Of a stretch of DNA of 64,000 bases, positions 1 to 13,275 are shown piece after piece. The stretch is from the NCBI GenBank assembly GCA_003024785.1, contig PUQB01000061.1, positions 339,501-403,500 of the forward strand. The letters are read 5' to 3'. Under the pieces are notes generated by a model. The model saw only the letters and a program-made list of their open reading frames with translations. It was not told where the DNA came from and made no database searches. The first letter of the stretch is position 1. Every line of letters begins with the position of its first letter. Position numbers and translations under genes: made by a program. The stretch comes from Selaginella tamariscina. Taxonomy: Eukaryota > Streptophyta > Lycopodiopsida > Selaginellales > Selaginellaceae.

Positions 1-859
1 TGTTTTCTATGGTTCTTTTCTAAGGGGGGTGTATTCCAAATGATTCATCATTGGCTTGGCCCCTATGGGTTGATCAAAGCTTTTTGGTAGCTTAAATTGG
101 TGATTATAAATTTTTGTGGAGTGCTAGTTGGTTGGTTAGGCATTTTCCAATGCCATATGGAGGATAGACTTGTGGGCTTCTTGGGGGATGGTTGGTGTGG
201 GTTAGGCATTTTCTAGCACATTCTTGATGTGCGTGGTGTGAGTTGGTCTCATCCCTTTTAGTTGATAGTTTTCACATGTTTCACCCCTTATATAGATCTC
301 AAGAGGTTCGATTTGTGACTGCCACTGTATATACATAGGGCTAGGCATCTGATTTGGGTTTGTCTCTGTATGTTGACTTGGCTCGTGGACCAGCATTTGA
401 CTGTATCTTAGCATATGAAAAGACTAGTAAAGGTCTAAAGCATGAAAAAACCGTCATATCTATAAGCTTGAGCTTTAAGTCCAAGACTTTTTGGTATAAA
501 ATAAATATTCTATATTGTGAAGGCAAAATATATAGTTAGCATGCAATACATTCTTATACCTTTTTGTTTTTTGTTGGTTTAATCAAATTACAGTATTCAA
601 AGTTGGGCGAGGTAACTATGGCAGAGACAATAACTCTAAGTGCTATAGGAAGAGGATTGAGACCTGGGTTGAGGGACTAGTCACAAGTGAGGCAAGGTCC
701 TCAAATCGTTGTTGCAACAATTGTCCACCAATTCAAAGTCGGTCACTTGCTCTAGGTGTAGTTGCCCAAGTTTAGCATCTGCTACAACGATGGCTCTCTC
801 ATAAACTTTAGCCTCGTTGAACACCACGTCCCTACTCATAATGATTTAGTGATTGTCCC
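1..859 (-). mobile_element. Left fragment of a split Ty1/copia element plus unassigned flank
   Basis: On the minus strand, about 849 down to 683 reads as an open stretch starting with the copia signature SRDVVFNE, which normally lies between the integrase C-terminus and the reverse transcriptase, followed by a stop. The rest of the copia integrase lies beyond 13,307, on the other side of the inserted DNA transposon. No reverse transcriptase could be read in 1-680, so this side is truncated or too decayed. Positions 1-680 otherwise show no gene I recognise. The assignment rests on one signature plus continuity with the far side. Confidence 0.6.
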
Positions 860-882
860 ATGGGGAGTGCACTTAGTGTAAA
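860..882 (+). repeat. Left terminal inverted repeat of the DNA transposon
   Basis: This 23-bp end is the reverse complement of 13,276-13,298 except for one base (T versus C at the third position). The target duplication GATTGTCC immediately precedes it at 852-859. Confidence 0.85.
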
Positions 883-1126
883 CTATTTTTCTAGGGTACG
901 TGCACTCAAGGGGTTAAAAAACCTTGGTAAGATACGCATACATATATGCTACTGGGTAGGATTTGTGTGTAAGATATTAAGTATACTTAGGGTTACTGTG
1001 GATCTTAGAGCAGGGGATCTATTGTTAGGGTGGGGCTAGACTGCATGGCTACGAAAGACATTGTGGTTTTCCTACAAGAGAATGGGAGCCAAAAGAAGAT
1101 TGAAATGCTCAAGGTATTACCCACAT

Positions 1127-2103
1127 TGTCAGAGTTTTTACCTTGTGCCACAAAGGCGGCTTGCCAGGTGCCAACCCTGGAATCCCCTCTCTGGAAACCC
1201 CACGGAATCTGGTAAAGTAACCCGTATTAGGAACCCAACCCTTAGGAACTTAAACCCTAACTGACCAAGTCCACGAACGAGACTCACCTTGTGAATCAGG
1301 ATGCACGAACTGGCCGAGTTATAGGTGTTGTTCCTAGCTTGGCGTGGTTGAGGCGGCCGGAGCAAGGCCTCAACCACTAGTTCTGCGGAACGTGAACTCG
1401 GGCAATACCTTTGAGCTTGCGAGCAGGTTTTCGGACCAAGGAATTTGGCTAACTCCTTGGAAGTGACATGCCCTTGTCTCAAAGGCAAGATCCTGCCAAC
1501 GATAAGGATAGTCTAACCCTAGGGTGGGTTGTACCCCTGTCATGTGGAAGTTTGGGCGGCACAACAGAGGGTTGCACCTTGACGACACAAGCTTAGCTTG
1601 CACCGGTAGGAGGTTAACGAGCTCTCTTTTGAACCCAGGAAGCCTCACTACATATACTCTACCTTATTTATGTGACGGACCCCCCCCCCTATTTACCTAA
1701 ATGAGTAAGTGGGCTGGCACGGAAATGCCAACCCTTAGAGAAAATGGTTGTCCTAACCTAATCCTAAACCTAACCCCTAGGGGGGGTTTAGGACGTGGGG
1801 TTAGGGCAACCCTAGGGTTAGGTCAACCCTAGGGGTGTCTCTAACCCTTATTTTGACAAGCTATAATCAGCGAAGAACCCTAACCTGGAACGTCAAAATG
1901 GGGGAGGGTTCTCTAAATGGAAGTGCTAGCTTCGCCTAGAGTTTTTTGCAAATACCTAACGACACCCGGCCGGACCATCACTAGATACCCAAGTGCACTA
2001 TGCGGGCCTGTTTCTTCTACATCTAGGGTTCGTCACATAATCCAGTAGGTAACAACAGTCAAACCCCAAAGTAAAGGGTCGAGTCATAGTAAAAACTATG
2101 ACA
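1127..2103 (-). repeat. 3' LTR of the chromovirus
   Basis: 977 bp, matching 7525-8496 almost throughout, bounded by TGTCA...TGACA when read on the minus strand. The segment 1753-1850 is packed with CCCTAA/TTAGGG-like words in both orientations. A run of C lies at 1680-1690. Confidence 0.92.
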
Positions 2104-2117
2104 CACTCCCCGCCTTT
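2104..2117 (-). other. Polypurine tract of the chromovirus
   Basis: The minus strand reads AAAGGCGGGGAGTG immediately before the 3' LTR, the expected position and composition for the plus-strand DNA primer. Confidence 0.75.
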
Positions 2118-2482
2118 GAAAATGTCAACGTCCTCGTTGACGTCTAACTCCAAGACTAGACTAGGTTAGGAAAAATTAACTGAAAACTAACGCTAATCAC
2201 TCTATGCGGAGTCAGCAAAAAGTTCACAAGTTTTATTACCCCCCTTGCATTACGCGAAGCCAAATACTTCAGAACCGTCGTTCACTGAGTGAGAACTCAG
2301 CTGCCGGAGGTACCACCTGCGACAAGAAGTCATTTGGAGACCTTTTGCACGTCTGCAAAGTCTGTCACCCGACACAGACAACAAGTTAGTTAATTTCTTT
2401 TTAGTTAACTAGAATTTATATCGGAGGCCTCTAGTTAATGTTGTCTGTCGGCCCCTAGGTTAAGAAGAAATAACTTTATTCC

Positions 2483-5400
2483 TTAATTAGTTTGAGACCT
2501 TGCCTCAAACTCATTCACCAACTCCATCGCGTTTTGTAGATTCTCCAATGGTTCCCATGTCGATTCGCACGCTGGATAGCCTTTCCATTTGACGAGATAC
2601 TCAAACTTACGTTTTCGCGGTCCATAAACCTTCCTTTTGTCCAATATGGATTCGACTTCGTACTCCGTACCTTCATGAACTAGCTCGGGGGGCGGTCGTA
2701 AGTTTTCATATCTTTGCGGATGTTTCTCATCTTTGTGGAATGGCTCGAGCAAATTGACATGAAACACATTGTGTATTGTTCCCAACTCCGGAGGAAGATC
2801 CAACTCATAAGCCACTTTCCCTACTTGCTTGACCACCTTGTATGGACCTATGTAGTGCAATAGAAACTTTCTCGAAAGAGTCATTGGAACCTTCAGGTTT
2901 TTGGTACTCAACAATACCATATCCCCAACTTGATACTCTACATCCCGCCGATGCTTTATCGTACTGCTGACGATACCTTTCCTGTGCTGCAGCCATCGCT
3001 TGATGAGCAGCTTCCCATGTTCGATACAATTGTCCCGTGAACTCTGCTACAGATGGAACTCGATTGCTATCGTCTTTCGGTAACACCATACTCTGAGGAA
3101 TACCACCCTTATTCCCAGTTAACACTTCCATTGGGCTACATCCGATTGCAGTGTGCATCGAGTTATTGTAACATATCTCAGCCATATCTAAGTGTTCAGC
3201 CCAATCAAGTTGATCACCTTGAACATAGCATCTGAGATAGTCCTCGACTTGTCGGTTTACCCTCTCCGTCTGACCATCCGTTTGTGGATGATAAGCCGTA
3301 CTAAACCTCAGCATCGTCCCAAATTGCTTGAACAACGTTCCCCAAAACTTGCCAGTAAATCGAGGATCCCGGTCTGAGATCATCGTTTTCGGTAGCCCTC
3401 GCACTCTTACGACTTTGTGGAAGAACAACTTTGCTGCTTGTTTTGCATTCACTGTCTCTACAGTTGGAATGAAATGAGCAACCTTTGAAAATCGATCGAC
3501 CACTACCATAAGAGCATTGAAACCACAAGATTTTGGCAATCCCATGATAAAGTCCAAAGCAACACTTTGAAATGGCCGCTCTGGAATCGGTATACATTGT
3601 AACTTCCCAGCTCGTTTTTGTGAACGACTTTTCACTTGTTGACATGTGGGCATGTCTTGACATACTTGGCAACATCGTCTATCATACCCAACCAATAGAA
3701 TCCCTGTTTCAACAAAGCCAACGTCTTGTGCCTTCCACCATGCCCTGCCAAAGGAACGTCGTGATGCTCTCTTAATAGCCTCTCCCTCCATGTCCCTTTT
3801 GGAACATAGAGTCTCTTTTCTTTATAATAAAGAACTCCATCTCGTACTGCAAAATGGGCCTGTTTGAGTGCATCCATTCGACTTTCTATTCCTGCTGGAA
3901 TATTACCATCTCTTCGTAATTGATGAACTTGTTTCCTCTTTGCTACCAGGCTCAAAGCTTCCTTGGCAAACTTGTCCTGAGGATACGCCGTCACAAATTC
4001 ATCCACCAAAGTTGACACGGGTGCTGACATAATACGAAGATGACCCTTTCTACTGAGTGCATCAGCTACCACATTTTCTTTTCCCACCTTATGTCTGATT
4101 TTCAGGCTGAAATCGTGCCAACTTCTGCTGCCATCTAGCATATTTTGGTGAAGTTCGGCTGCGTTTCAAAATACCTTAGAGTTACACTATCTATCCAAAC
4201 CACAGTGCCATGACTTGGAAGATAATGACGCCAATACTCTAAGGAAGCAACAATAGCATACATCTCCTTTTCGTGGGTTAGGCCATCAAGTTTGCGCGGC
4301 ATCTAACTTCTTCGAGAAGAAGGACACTGGATGTCCTTTTGTTTGCAATACACCACCAATTGCAAAGTCGGAAGCGTCACATTCTACTTCAAAGGGATCT
4401 TCAAAGATGGGCAACTGCAAAACTGGCTCAGAAGAGATAGCCTCTTTGAAGTTTGACGAATGCACGTTGGCACTCTGGAGTCCAATGCCATGGAATGTTC
4501 TTCGTAAGATCTGTCAATGGGGCCGCTATTCTGAGTAACCCTTTATGAATCTTCGGTAATACCCTGTCAGACCAAGAAATGATCTAACTTCATGCACGTC
4601 TTTTAAGGTCATCCACTCAGTAATAGCTTGAATTTTCTTTGGGTCCATGGCAAACCTCCCCACCTGAGATCAAGTGTCCCAAGAAATCTATCTTGGTTTG
4701 ACCAAATGCGCACTGCTTTCTTTAGCATACAACTGGTTCTCTCTCAACCTCTGAAACACTTTTTCTAAGTGTTCCACATGTTCTTCAATTGTCGAACTGA
4801 AAACCAGAATGTCATCAATATACACCACCACGAACTCGTCTAGATAGTCTCTAAACACATCATCCATCATTGTGCAAAAAGTTGCTGGAGCATTGCACAA
4901 CCCGAATGGCAAGACTAAAACTCAAATGATCCATAACGCGTTCGAAAAGCGTCTTCTCAATGTCATTCTCTGCTACCCGAATCTGATGGTACCCAGACCT
5001 CAAGTCTATTCTTGAAAAGTACTTTGCTTTTGATAGTCTATCAAACAAGTCGTCCACTCGCGGAAGAGGATACTTGTTTTTGATAGTTATCGCGTTCAGT
5101 GCTCGATAGTCCACACACATTCGCATCGTACCATCCTTTTTCATTACAAACAAGATCGGTGCACCATATGGTGATCGACTAGGTCGAATGTGTCCTCGAC
5201 CAACCAATTCCGTCAGCTGTCTCTTCAATTCAATCAACTCTTGAGGATTTAACCGATATGGGGCTCTTGCCGGTGGAGACGAACCCGGCAAAACCTCTAT
5301 TCTGTGGTCCACAGCTCGACGTGGAGGTAACTCAGGCGGCAAATCTTCCGGTAACACATCCCTAAACATGTTCAAGACTTCCAAAATAGGTTCGGGAACA

Positions 5401-7197
5401 TGTTCTTGACCATCTCCTATTTTGACTTCACCAGTATCCAAAACCATTGCAAGAAACACACGTTCCCGATGTCTAACTGCTTTACGCAACTGAGTCAAGG
5501 TAAGGAACATAGGATTCCAATCCCTATCAGTTAGCGTTTCCATTCTGAGCGTCGTTTTTCTAATGGCTTCTTTATCTGCTGCAAGCGTGATTCGATTATC
5601 TCCGGAACCCCTCATTTCGATTACATGTTTATGGAACCATTCCATACCCAGAACAAAGTCAAACCCCGTCATATTCAAGACAACTAAGTCTAGCTTAGCC
5701 TTCCAATCTTTGATTTGGACAGGAACTGCCCTTGCTATATTATTAGTATTTTGAGAACCTTTGCCAAAATTGATCTTTATTTCACACATCTTTATTACAT
5801 CCAAATTCAATCGACGAGCTAGACTAGTCGATATGAAGTTGTATGTTGCTCCAGTATCGATCATCATTCGGACTCGGTCCCCTCGTATCCTTCCTGTCAA
5901 ATATAGCAAAGGGTCAGTTTTGTCTTGAATAGCGAATAAGGCAGGTTGTGTCTGGCACAACATTACCTCTTCTGACTCATCTTCCGGATCTTCAAGCGTT
6001 TCTGGTTCAGCAACTTCCTCTTCTACCATCGCCTTGAAATGTCCTGATTGTTGTGAGGGTGCCGGACACTCTTTAGCAAAATGACCAGGCTTGTTACAAT
6101 TATAACATTTCACGACCCCGCCTGCGGAACGCGGGGGAGCAGACTTTGGAGCCGATCCTTTGGTCTGCTGAGGAGGTGGTAACGCCAATGGTTTCCGAAA
6201 TCCGGTGGGTCTTGATGTGTCCGAAAACTTGGAACTGCCAACAAAGGGACTTGCACTTCGAATTGATGGCGATTGATCTGGTCGCCTATCAAACCTTCTG
6301 AACCCAGACTTTGGAGGAAACCTCCTTGGTTTAGGTTTTGCTTCCTCCCCTTTGTACAAGTCTTCTAACGACATGCCATAAGCAACCTTTTGAGCTGCCT
6401 CTTGACATTCCCGATAGCTTGTGGGCTTGTACCTTAAGATCTCCCTTCGCGTTTTCTCATTCAAGCTAGCCATGAAGCAACTTCGAGCTTCATCATCGCT
6501 CATATTTGGCACCAATCGCCGTACACTTTCGAATCGATAAACGTGGTCCATAGGACTTCCCCGAACTCCCTGTTGACAAAGTGCCAGGTCAGCACGCAAT
6601 CGCAAACCGAGATCATCCGGCATATACTGCTTTTTGATCTCCTTTTTCATGTGCTTCCAGCTGTTTCGGTATCCACGTTCACCTTCAACAATTCGCCACC
6701 AAGTCTTAGCTTCTTCTTTAAGAAACTGCTTAGCACATGCAACCTTTTCTGTCTTTCTCACGGAAGCAAGCCTCGAAATAGCTTTCCATATCATACAACC
6801 AGTCATCCAAAACCTTGTAATCCTTTGAACCCATGAAATTCGAAGGCTTTACCGGTTTGAATTTACTGGGACCTCCACCAACTACTTCCGTCGAAGAATC
6901 TGATTCAGAGGAACCTGACTCTGAGTCATGCTTCTTCTTCTTTTTCCGTGTGTCTGGTTGCGGAACGTCTGGCACTGCCGTATTCGTTGGAATCCGAACG
7001 GCAACATTATCGATTCTGTCATTCAATCCCAAGACATCCCCTCGAAGTTCGTTTAGGGCATCCATCATTATTTCACGCCAACCAGGTCGCTGCCTAGCCC
7101 TAGGGGGTCGACCTGGATCAGCTTCATCCATCTCCTCATTTTGAGCCTCTGCGACAGCCCTCTCTGCCTCAGGCTCCGGTTGCTTTCTTTTGCTCAT
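2483..7197 (-). pseudogene. Chromovirus gag-pol with frameshifts
   Basis: Gag begins at ATG 7197 (MSKRKQPEPE) and shifts frame near 6765. The CCHC zinc knuckle [14 protein letters not shown] is at about 6107-6066. The protease motif DTGA is at about 5858-5847. Reverse transcriptase blocks follow, with CVDYRALN and SGYHQIR before a frame break near 4930, then [11 protein letters not shown] and YIDD at about 4822-4811. RNase H (about 4690-4150) is badly disrupted. The integrase zinc-binding region is near 3750, and its catalytic core (DFIMGL, SDRDPRF, AYHPQTDGQTERVNR) spans about 3560-3270. The chromodomain (YLVKWKGYP, STWEPLENL) ends the protein at about 2655-2500. At least four frame breaks make it non-autonomous as written, although some may be consensus errors. 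Confidence 0.88.
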
Positions 7198-7510
7198 CGT
7201 ATTGAACCCTAGTTTCAACACTCGGAGAATATGCTCGGAATATTCCCAATGTTAAGTTGGAAACACCCTGCACAGGTTGTACACCCACACACATCAGCTT
7301 GAACTAGCATAAGACTTTCGGACATACCTAGAATCTCACGCCGACTCACTGAGCAAGTGTTCTCCGAAGTTTGACAACTCACAGGATCAAACTCTCTGCG
7401 CAGAATACAGACATGTTAACCAAAGCGATAGAGTAGATCAAGAATTTAGAGTTATCTAAACATTGAAACACTCTATGACTTAAGGTAGTCCTACTGACCG
7501 CAGAGAACTT

Positions 7511-7522
7511 GCTCCGATACCA
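7511..7522 (-). other. Primer binding site, tRNA-iMet type
   Basis: The minus strand reads TGGTATCGGAGC, two bases inside the 5' LTR. This is one mismatch from TGGTATCAGAGC, the usual plant site complementary to the initiator methionine tRNA. Confidence 0.85.
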
Positions 7523-7524
7523 AT

Positions 7525-8496
7525 TGTCAGAGTTTTTACCTGGTGCCACAAAGGCGGCTTGCCAGGTGCCAACCCTGGAATCCCCTCTCTGGAAACCCCA
7601 CGGAATCTGGTAAAGTAACCCGTATTAGGAACCCAACCCTTAGGAACTAAACCCTAACTGACCAAGTCCACGAACGAGACTCACCTTGTGAATCAGGATG
7701 CACGAAGCCGAGTTATAGGTGTGTTCCTAGCTTGGCGTGGTTGAGGCGGCCGGAGCAAGGCCTCAACCACTAGTTCTGCGGAACGTGAACTCGGGCAATA
7801 CCTTTGAGCTTGCGAGCAGGTTTTCGGACCAAGGAATCTGGCTAACTCCTTGGAAGTGACGTGCCCTTGTCTCAAAGGCAAGATCCTGCCAACGATAAGG
7901 ATAGTCTAACCCTAGGGTGGGTTGTACCCCTGTCGTGTGGAAGTTTGGGCGGCACAACAGAGGGTTGCACCTTGACGACACAAGCTTAGCTTGCACCGGT
8001 AGGAGGTTAACGAGCTCTCTTTTGAACCCAGGAAGCCTCACTACATATACTCTACCTTATTTATGTGACGGACCCCCCCCCCCTGTTTACCTAAATGAGT
8101 AAGTGGGCTGGCACGGAAATGCCAGCCCTTAGAGAAAATGGTTGTCCTAACCTAATCCTAAACCTAACCCCTAGGGGGGGGGTTTAGGACGTGGGGTTAG
8201 GGCAACCCTAGGGTTAGGTCAACCCTAGGGGTGTCCCTAACCCTTATTTTGACAAGCTATAATGCGAAGAACCCTAACCTGGAACGTCAAAATGGGGGAG
8301 GGTTCTCTAAATGGAAGTGCTAGCTTCGCCTAGAGTTTCTTGCAAATACCTAACGACACCCGGCCGGACCATCACTAGATACCCAAGTGCACTATGCGGG
8401 CCTGTTTCTTCTACATCTAGGGTTCGTCACATAATCCAGTAGGTAACAACAGTCAAACCCCAAAGTAAAGGGTCGAGTCATAGTAAAACTATGACA
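7525..8496 (-). repeat. 5' LTR of the chromovirus
   Basis: 972-bp partner of 1127-2103. On the minus strand transcription would start within this LTR and run toward the primer site at 7511-7522. Confidence 0.92.
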
Positions 8497-11400
8497 CACA
8501 TTAACATTTAAGGAGTTACGGAAGGAAATAAAAGATGATTTAGAGGACATTCTTCCAAAGAAATGTGTGTTTATAAATGTAGCTGAAGGCATAGAAATTA
8601 AAACAAACAAGAGGCAAAATGGGAATTTATAGGGAAAGATGTTTATATCAAAAACTATTCTTGAGAAACTTGAGAAGCTAAGTTGATGTAAACCAATAGA
8701 AGATGAAGATGAAGATCACAATGAAATTGAGCCCATCGTTGAGGTATGTTTACATAAAATAATTTGAATTTTAAATAATTTATTTTTTATTTTCTTAGGT
8801 TGAGCATATTGAGAATTCTTGGCCTAGAATGTGGAGCAAGAATGCTAGTGCTTTAGGAAAACGCTGGATTAGAGATGTTTTAGTAGCAAAGAGCAAGCTA
8901 GCATTGCAGTAGCGCATGGACAGGTTTGAACCTGCAAGTAAGGATGTTAACGGTAAATGCAAGTTTTTCATATGGTGTGTAGAGTCCAAAGTTACTAGAA
9001 TCTAATGAGGTAGAATCCACTCGAGATACATTAAAGAATTTCATATCCTCACATCTCAAGTCAAAACAACATATGAAAATGCTTGGCAAAGAGCTCAAGA
9101 ACCAATGTTCCTATGTCTAATTGCATGGACTCTTTTGAGGCATCTTTGAGTGAAATAAACAGGAAGTTGATTGAAAACTCAATGAAAGAAGTGACAGATC
9201 TTTGTGAGCAATTACATTGTGAATTCGTTCTTTGGGAGAGTAGTGATTTTGAACGCCTTGAGAAAGTGAAGATTTGGTGCACATATGATAATAACCTCAT
9301 TTCATTATATCCATATAAAGGTAAATTTTATTTTGTTTTATTATAAATTTTATTTTTGATTTATTATAAATGTGTAATATGTTTATAATTTGCAGGTTCA
9401 TGTGCAAACAATATCAAAGAACAACTGTTAGTCGTATGCATGTCAATGCTATTGTAAGAAAAGAGAATAAAAATAGTGGTCGGAGGGGAAAACATAAAGC
9501 AGATCTTGCTTTAGCTGGTCAGCCTTCAAACTCGCTTGTACTGATGGAAACCAGCGAGGCCTTAACCATTATTTTTCTATAATAAGTAAGTTTCTTTTAA
9601 AGTTTATATATGGCTACTACTTTAATGTTAACTTGTTTATAAATTTATATGTAACTACTATAACATTTTAATATTACAGGTGGTGTGCCAATGTTGAGGG
9701 TGATTCAAGTAGTAAGTGATACGCTTCATTCACATTTACTTCTATACATTATATCACTTGCTAGCTTGCTCAAATCATTGTACTGAATGATGAGACCTAT
9801 AAATTACTTTAATTCTGCTTAAATTTTAAAACAGTATTTTGTATGATGGCATGTAAATATCTATGTATGTATATACATATGATTCTTATTTCTATATTTC
9901 AGGGTGTGAGTTAGTGAAGAACCTATGCTAGGGTTATTGGCAAACTCATTATAAATATAATAAAAAGCTTGTGGATTTGAAGGGCTTCCTTCATGATAGC
10001 AAAAGCAGCTTGAATTGGTTTCCTGAGCCATATGTTGTAGACATAGTCACATATAGAGGACAAGAGGTGAAGATAGAAGGCACATTTCAGCACAAAAAAT
10101 GCATTCGGATCTCAATAGGAGTGTTTGAAAACCTTCAATGTAGTTATTGTGTGAATATACCAAAGGAAAATGACTTTAGAATGCGGGTTTATAGGCATGA
10201 ACTTGCAGTAACTTCAGGAAGACTTGGTCGAGGTAGCAAGACATCTGGAGAAGGAACTAGGCTTAGTTGGCTTTCAAGTCGAGAGTTATTGAACCAATGC
10301 AAGTTTGGTGCTAATGAGCTTCGACGATACAAAAAACTGGTGCTTTATCAAAGGATGCAAATTACTGTTCTTTCAATGACATCAAGAAATATTACAGATG
10401 CTTTGGGAGAGAACTTGTGTAGAGGTGATGTTTGCAAGTTTTGTAGGGATATAGTAGGGGCACATGATCATGGAAAATTTGAAGGTCTTCCAGCTCTATG
10501 GGCTTCTTGACAGATATTGCTCAGAATATTAGTCGTCCAAACAGTGGTAAATGTTGGAGTGTAGAGACTAAGGATATGTTTGAGGCTATGAGGATTTTTG
10601 GAGGTGCTTGGATGCACAACTTTTTAGCTTTGAACTTTGGCAATCTATCCATGGATACAACAAAGAGATCCATGCATAAGACATTGTGATATGTTGTTGG
10701 TTTTAGTGAGGAGCTTTTTAGCTAGCTTGCCGATATTTATAGGGTTTACACAAAAAAGATTCATCTTATGGGAGGAGTTCTTGTTTAGATATCTAAAGAT
10801 GAAACTCAAATTAAAAGATGTGTCCGTTGGATTCCACATCAAGATGCATTGCTCGGTTTTTGTGGCAAGCTTGAGAATCATGTTTGCCAACCAAATTTTA
10901 AAGTGATGGTAGGCAATGGTGAAGAAGCTTCAACACTATTACACATGTAAGTTGTTATTTTTGGTTTAATATAGTTTATCGTAATAATTTACATATTTGT
11001 GTGTAGGCTTTTGAGACATGTCAGATGGCAAGCTATGCAAGAGTTCTCATGATTAATCCACTGGTGGAAAATGTGCCTCACTTAACTTTGATGAATTCAG
11101 TTGACATGCAACCAATTTACACATAGAGAGGTTTGACAACAATGGCAAATGCTAGAAGACATGTGGGAAAACAAGTTGGAAGGTGCTCTTGGAGCAGTGG
11201 TTGGACATGCCTTTGACAGAGATGGTCGACGTAGAAAAATCATGTTGGAGGACTATAGTAAGGTGAAAGCTGATCCATTCAAGGTTGATTGAGTGGCTGG
11301 TTTTTTATAGCGACGTAGAGAGCAGTAAGGTTGTGGGGTAGAAGGCTTGCATGACCAGGATTTTCCACATAATGGAAAGAAATTAGTCAACCCTTTGGAT

Positions 11401-13275
11401 TCTGTTGCTAAGAGATTGGTCATTTGGAGATTTCTTAGTGACGTTGAACACAATATGGGCTGGTGCATGAAGTTTTCCCTCAACAAGAACATGAACTGCA
11501 AAAGGGTGATGTAGAGAGAAAAGGATAGACAAAATTGGGCTGCAGCACAATGTTTATGCTCATGTAAAGTTCAATGTTGTTTGCGAGCAGCTCGAGAATG
11601 TGAAGATTGTAAGCGAGAAGCACACAAGGCACAGAAGTGTATCTCTATGCAGCATCTCTTTACTTTGACATTTTTCTTTCTCCAACAAAAAGTTTAGCAA
11701 AGCGAGTAAAAGCTGCAAGCACAGTCAGTTTCTTTTTCAGGTACTTTTAAAGTTCATAATTTTTTTCTTTATAATTTTAACTCTTTTAGTTAGACTTTTG
11801 CGCGCCTTTGGATTGTGTCACTCTACCAACCTTTAGTTGAAGGAAAACTTCATAAGTAATGAGGCCTTTTTGGATATCGAGATCTCTTGTCATTACATTG
11901 TTCTCTTGATCAAGCTTTTTAGGGAAAACTTTCAGGAGTTCCAGTACCTCTTTGGCTATCAGGATCAGATTGCTGTGAAATTTGGTATGAACCGGTTTGA
12001 GATCAAAAAGTTCTGGTACATTAAACTTTCCTGTTGCACATAAGAAACAGGAAGCTATTTTGATCACATTTAGAGACAAAATAGTAATGTTGTTGTGGAT
12101 TTAGCAAATTTTCAAGGTCTAGAAACAGATGATCAGCTAGTAGCAGTTCTCAAAGATGGATTGGCAGAGGCACAACAGATGCTTGCAATAGTTGGAGTGT
12201 CAACTAATAAAGATTGGTGGGAATGTCCATGGGCCTTTGAAGACTTTTACAAGATTGACTTTACAACTAGTTTACAAACTTCTATTGGTGATGAAGCAGA
12301 TGATCCTGAGATGGAAAGTGAGCCAGTTATAACAAATCAAGACAAGGATGAGACTTTAGCATTGACATTGGAGTTAAGGCATACATTTTATATGATGCTA
12401 GATCAGGAAGAGGAAATAGGACAAGTTCAAAAGGCTACACAATACGTTGAACTTGATTCAAAGAAAATTGCTAAGAGCACTCTTGTTTCTCACCTCAACG
12501 GTAGTCCTTTCTTTTCAAAAGATAGGTTAACAAAAGTGAAAGCAAGTGTGTATGAGAGTGGCCAAATGGAGAGGATTAAAACACAAACTTTAGTTTCATA
12601 TGGTACAGATATTGCAGTGTTTTACGAGGGTAGGAACTGGTATATTGGGAGGATTTTAAAGATGTCTAGGAAAGCTGGGAACTCTTGGAGGGAGACTAGA
12701 GAGCTTGTGGATTTGAGTGATAGGCCATCTTATCCAATCCGTCTCAATCTTTGATGGTATCAAAAGGATGAACAATCTGGAGAGTGGACATATGACTTAG
12801 TAGATCATGCAACTGTTTTACTTGACAATGTCATATCAATTGTCAGCTTGACGTTTCAATCACAAACTCAAAAATACACTTTGAACCACGATGATGCACA
12901 ACAAGTTGAGTTATTCTGCAGAAACTTTATTGATGACAAGAGATTAACTAATAAGCTTCTTGGCCTATGTACATTTGACATGTAACTTTAACTTGTATAG
13001 TTCCACAAGTTGCTACCAATTCAACTACTGGGAGAGCTCAAGGTAGAGGCAAAGGCAGGGGTAGAGGCAAAGGAATAGGACGCCATGGACATGGAAGAAG
13101 TAGAGGTGGATCTACTTAAAGGGTTATGTATTTCTCTTATTTATTTAGGTATTTTCACCTTTAGGAGTAAGATTTGTCTTGTGTAATTTTCTGGTATACT
13201 AAGGGTTTAAAGTAGAACTTTTATGGTATACTTAGGGCTAAAAGCTACACCCTGAACGTACGTGTCCAAGATAAA

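Larger units (their letters stand above)
1127..8496 (-). mobile_element. Ty3/gypsy chromovirus (LTR retrotransposon), nested in the DNA transposon
   Basis: The element has LTRs at both ends, each running from TGTCA to TGACA on the minus strand, flanked by the 5-bp duplication CACAT (1122-1126 and 8497-8501). A tRNA-iMet-like primer site lies beside the right LTR and a polypurine tract beside the left. Internal order on the minus strand is gag, protease, reverse transcriptase, RNase H, integrase, chromodomain, which defines a chromovirus. By eye the LTRs differ at about 8 substitutions and 7 small indels over about 975 bp, so the insertion is young. The polyprotein is nevertheless broken by frameshifts. 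Confidence 0.93.
1045..13119 (+). pseudogene. Transposase-like gene of the DNA transposon, interrupted by a chromovirus
   Basis: The coding region probably begins at ATG 1045 (MATKDIVVFLQ). The chromovirus lies at 1127-8496, and collapsing its CACAT duplication rejoins the frame into 8502 (reading on as TFKELRKEIKDD). Further coding segments lie at 9083-9330, 9400-9580, 9970-10,950, 11,000-11,740, 11,840-12,040 and 12,095-12,752. Plausible GT-AG introns separate some of them (about 8743-8799, 9320-9394 and 10,948-11,007). Recognisable blocks include DETQIKRCVRW with GFCG near 10,790-10,865, HDQDFPHNGKKLVNPLD near 11,350, KDRQNWAAAQ near 11,520 and a LSCH-like block near 11,880. The C-terminus (13,030-13,119) is rich in RG repeats. 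I recall similar blocks in uncharacterised eukaryotic transposon proteins but cannot name a family. Several stops show the copy is partly decayed. Confidence 0.5.

Noticed and set aside
1138-1648. Minus-strand reading frames in the chromovirus LTR
   Set aside because: Both LTRs carry the same frames with no protein-like features; they are chance frames in noncoding LTR sequence.
1753-1850. True telomere or subtelomere array
   Set aside because: The words are degenerate, in both orientations and part of an LTR present twice; there is no uniform TTTAGGG tandem.
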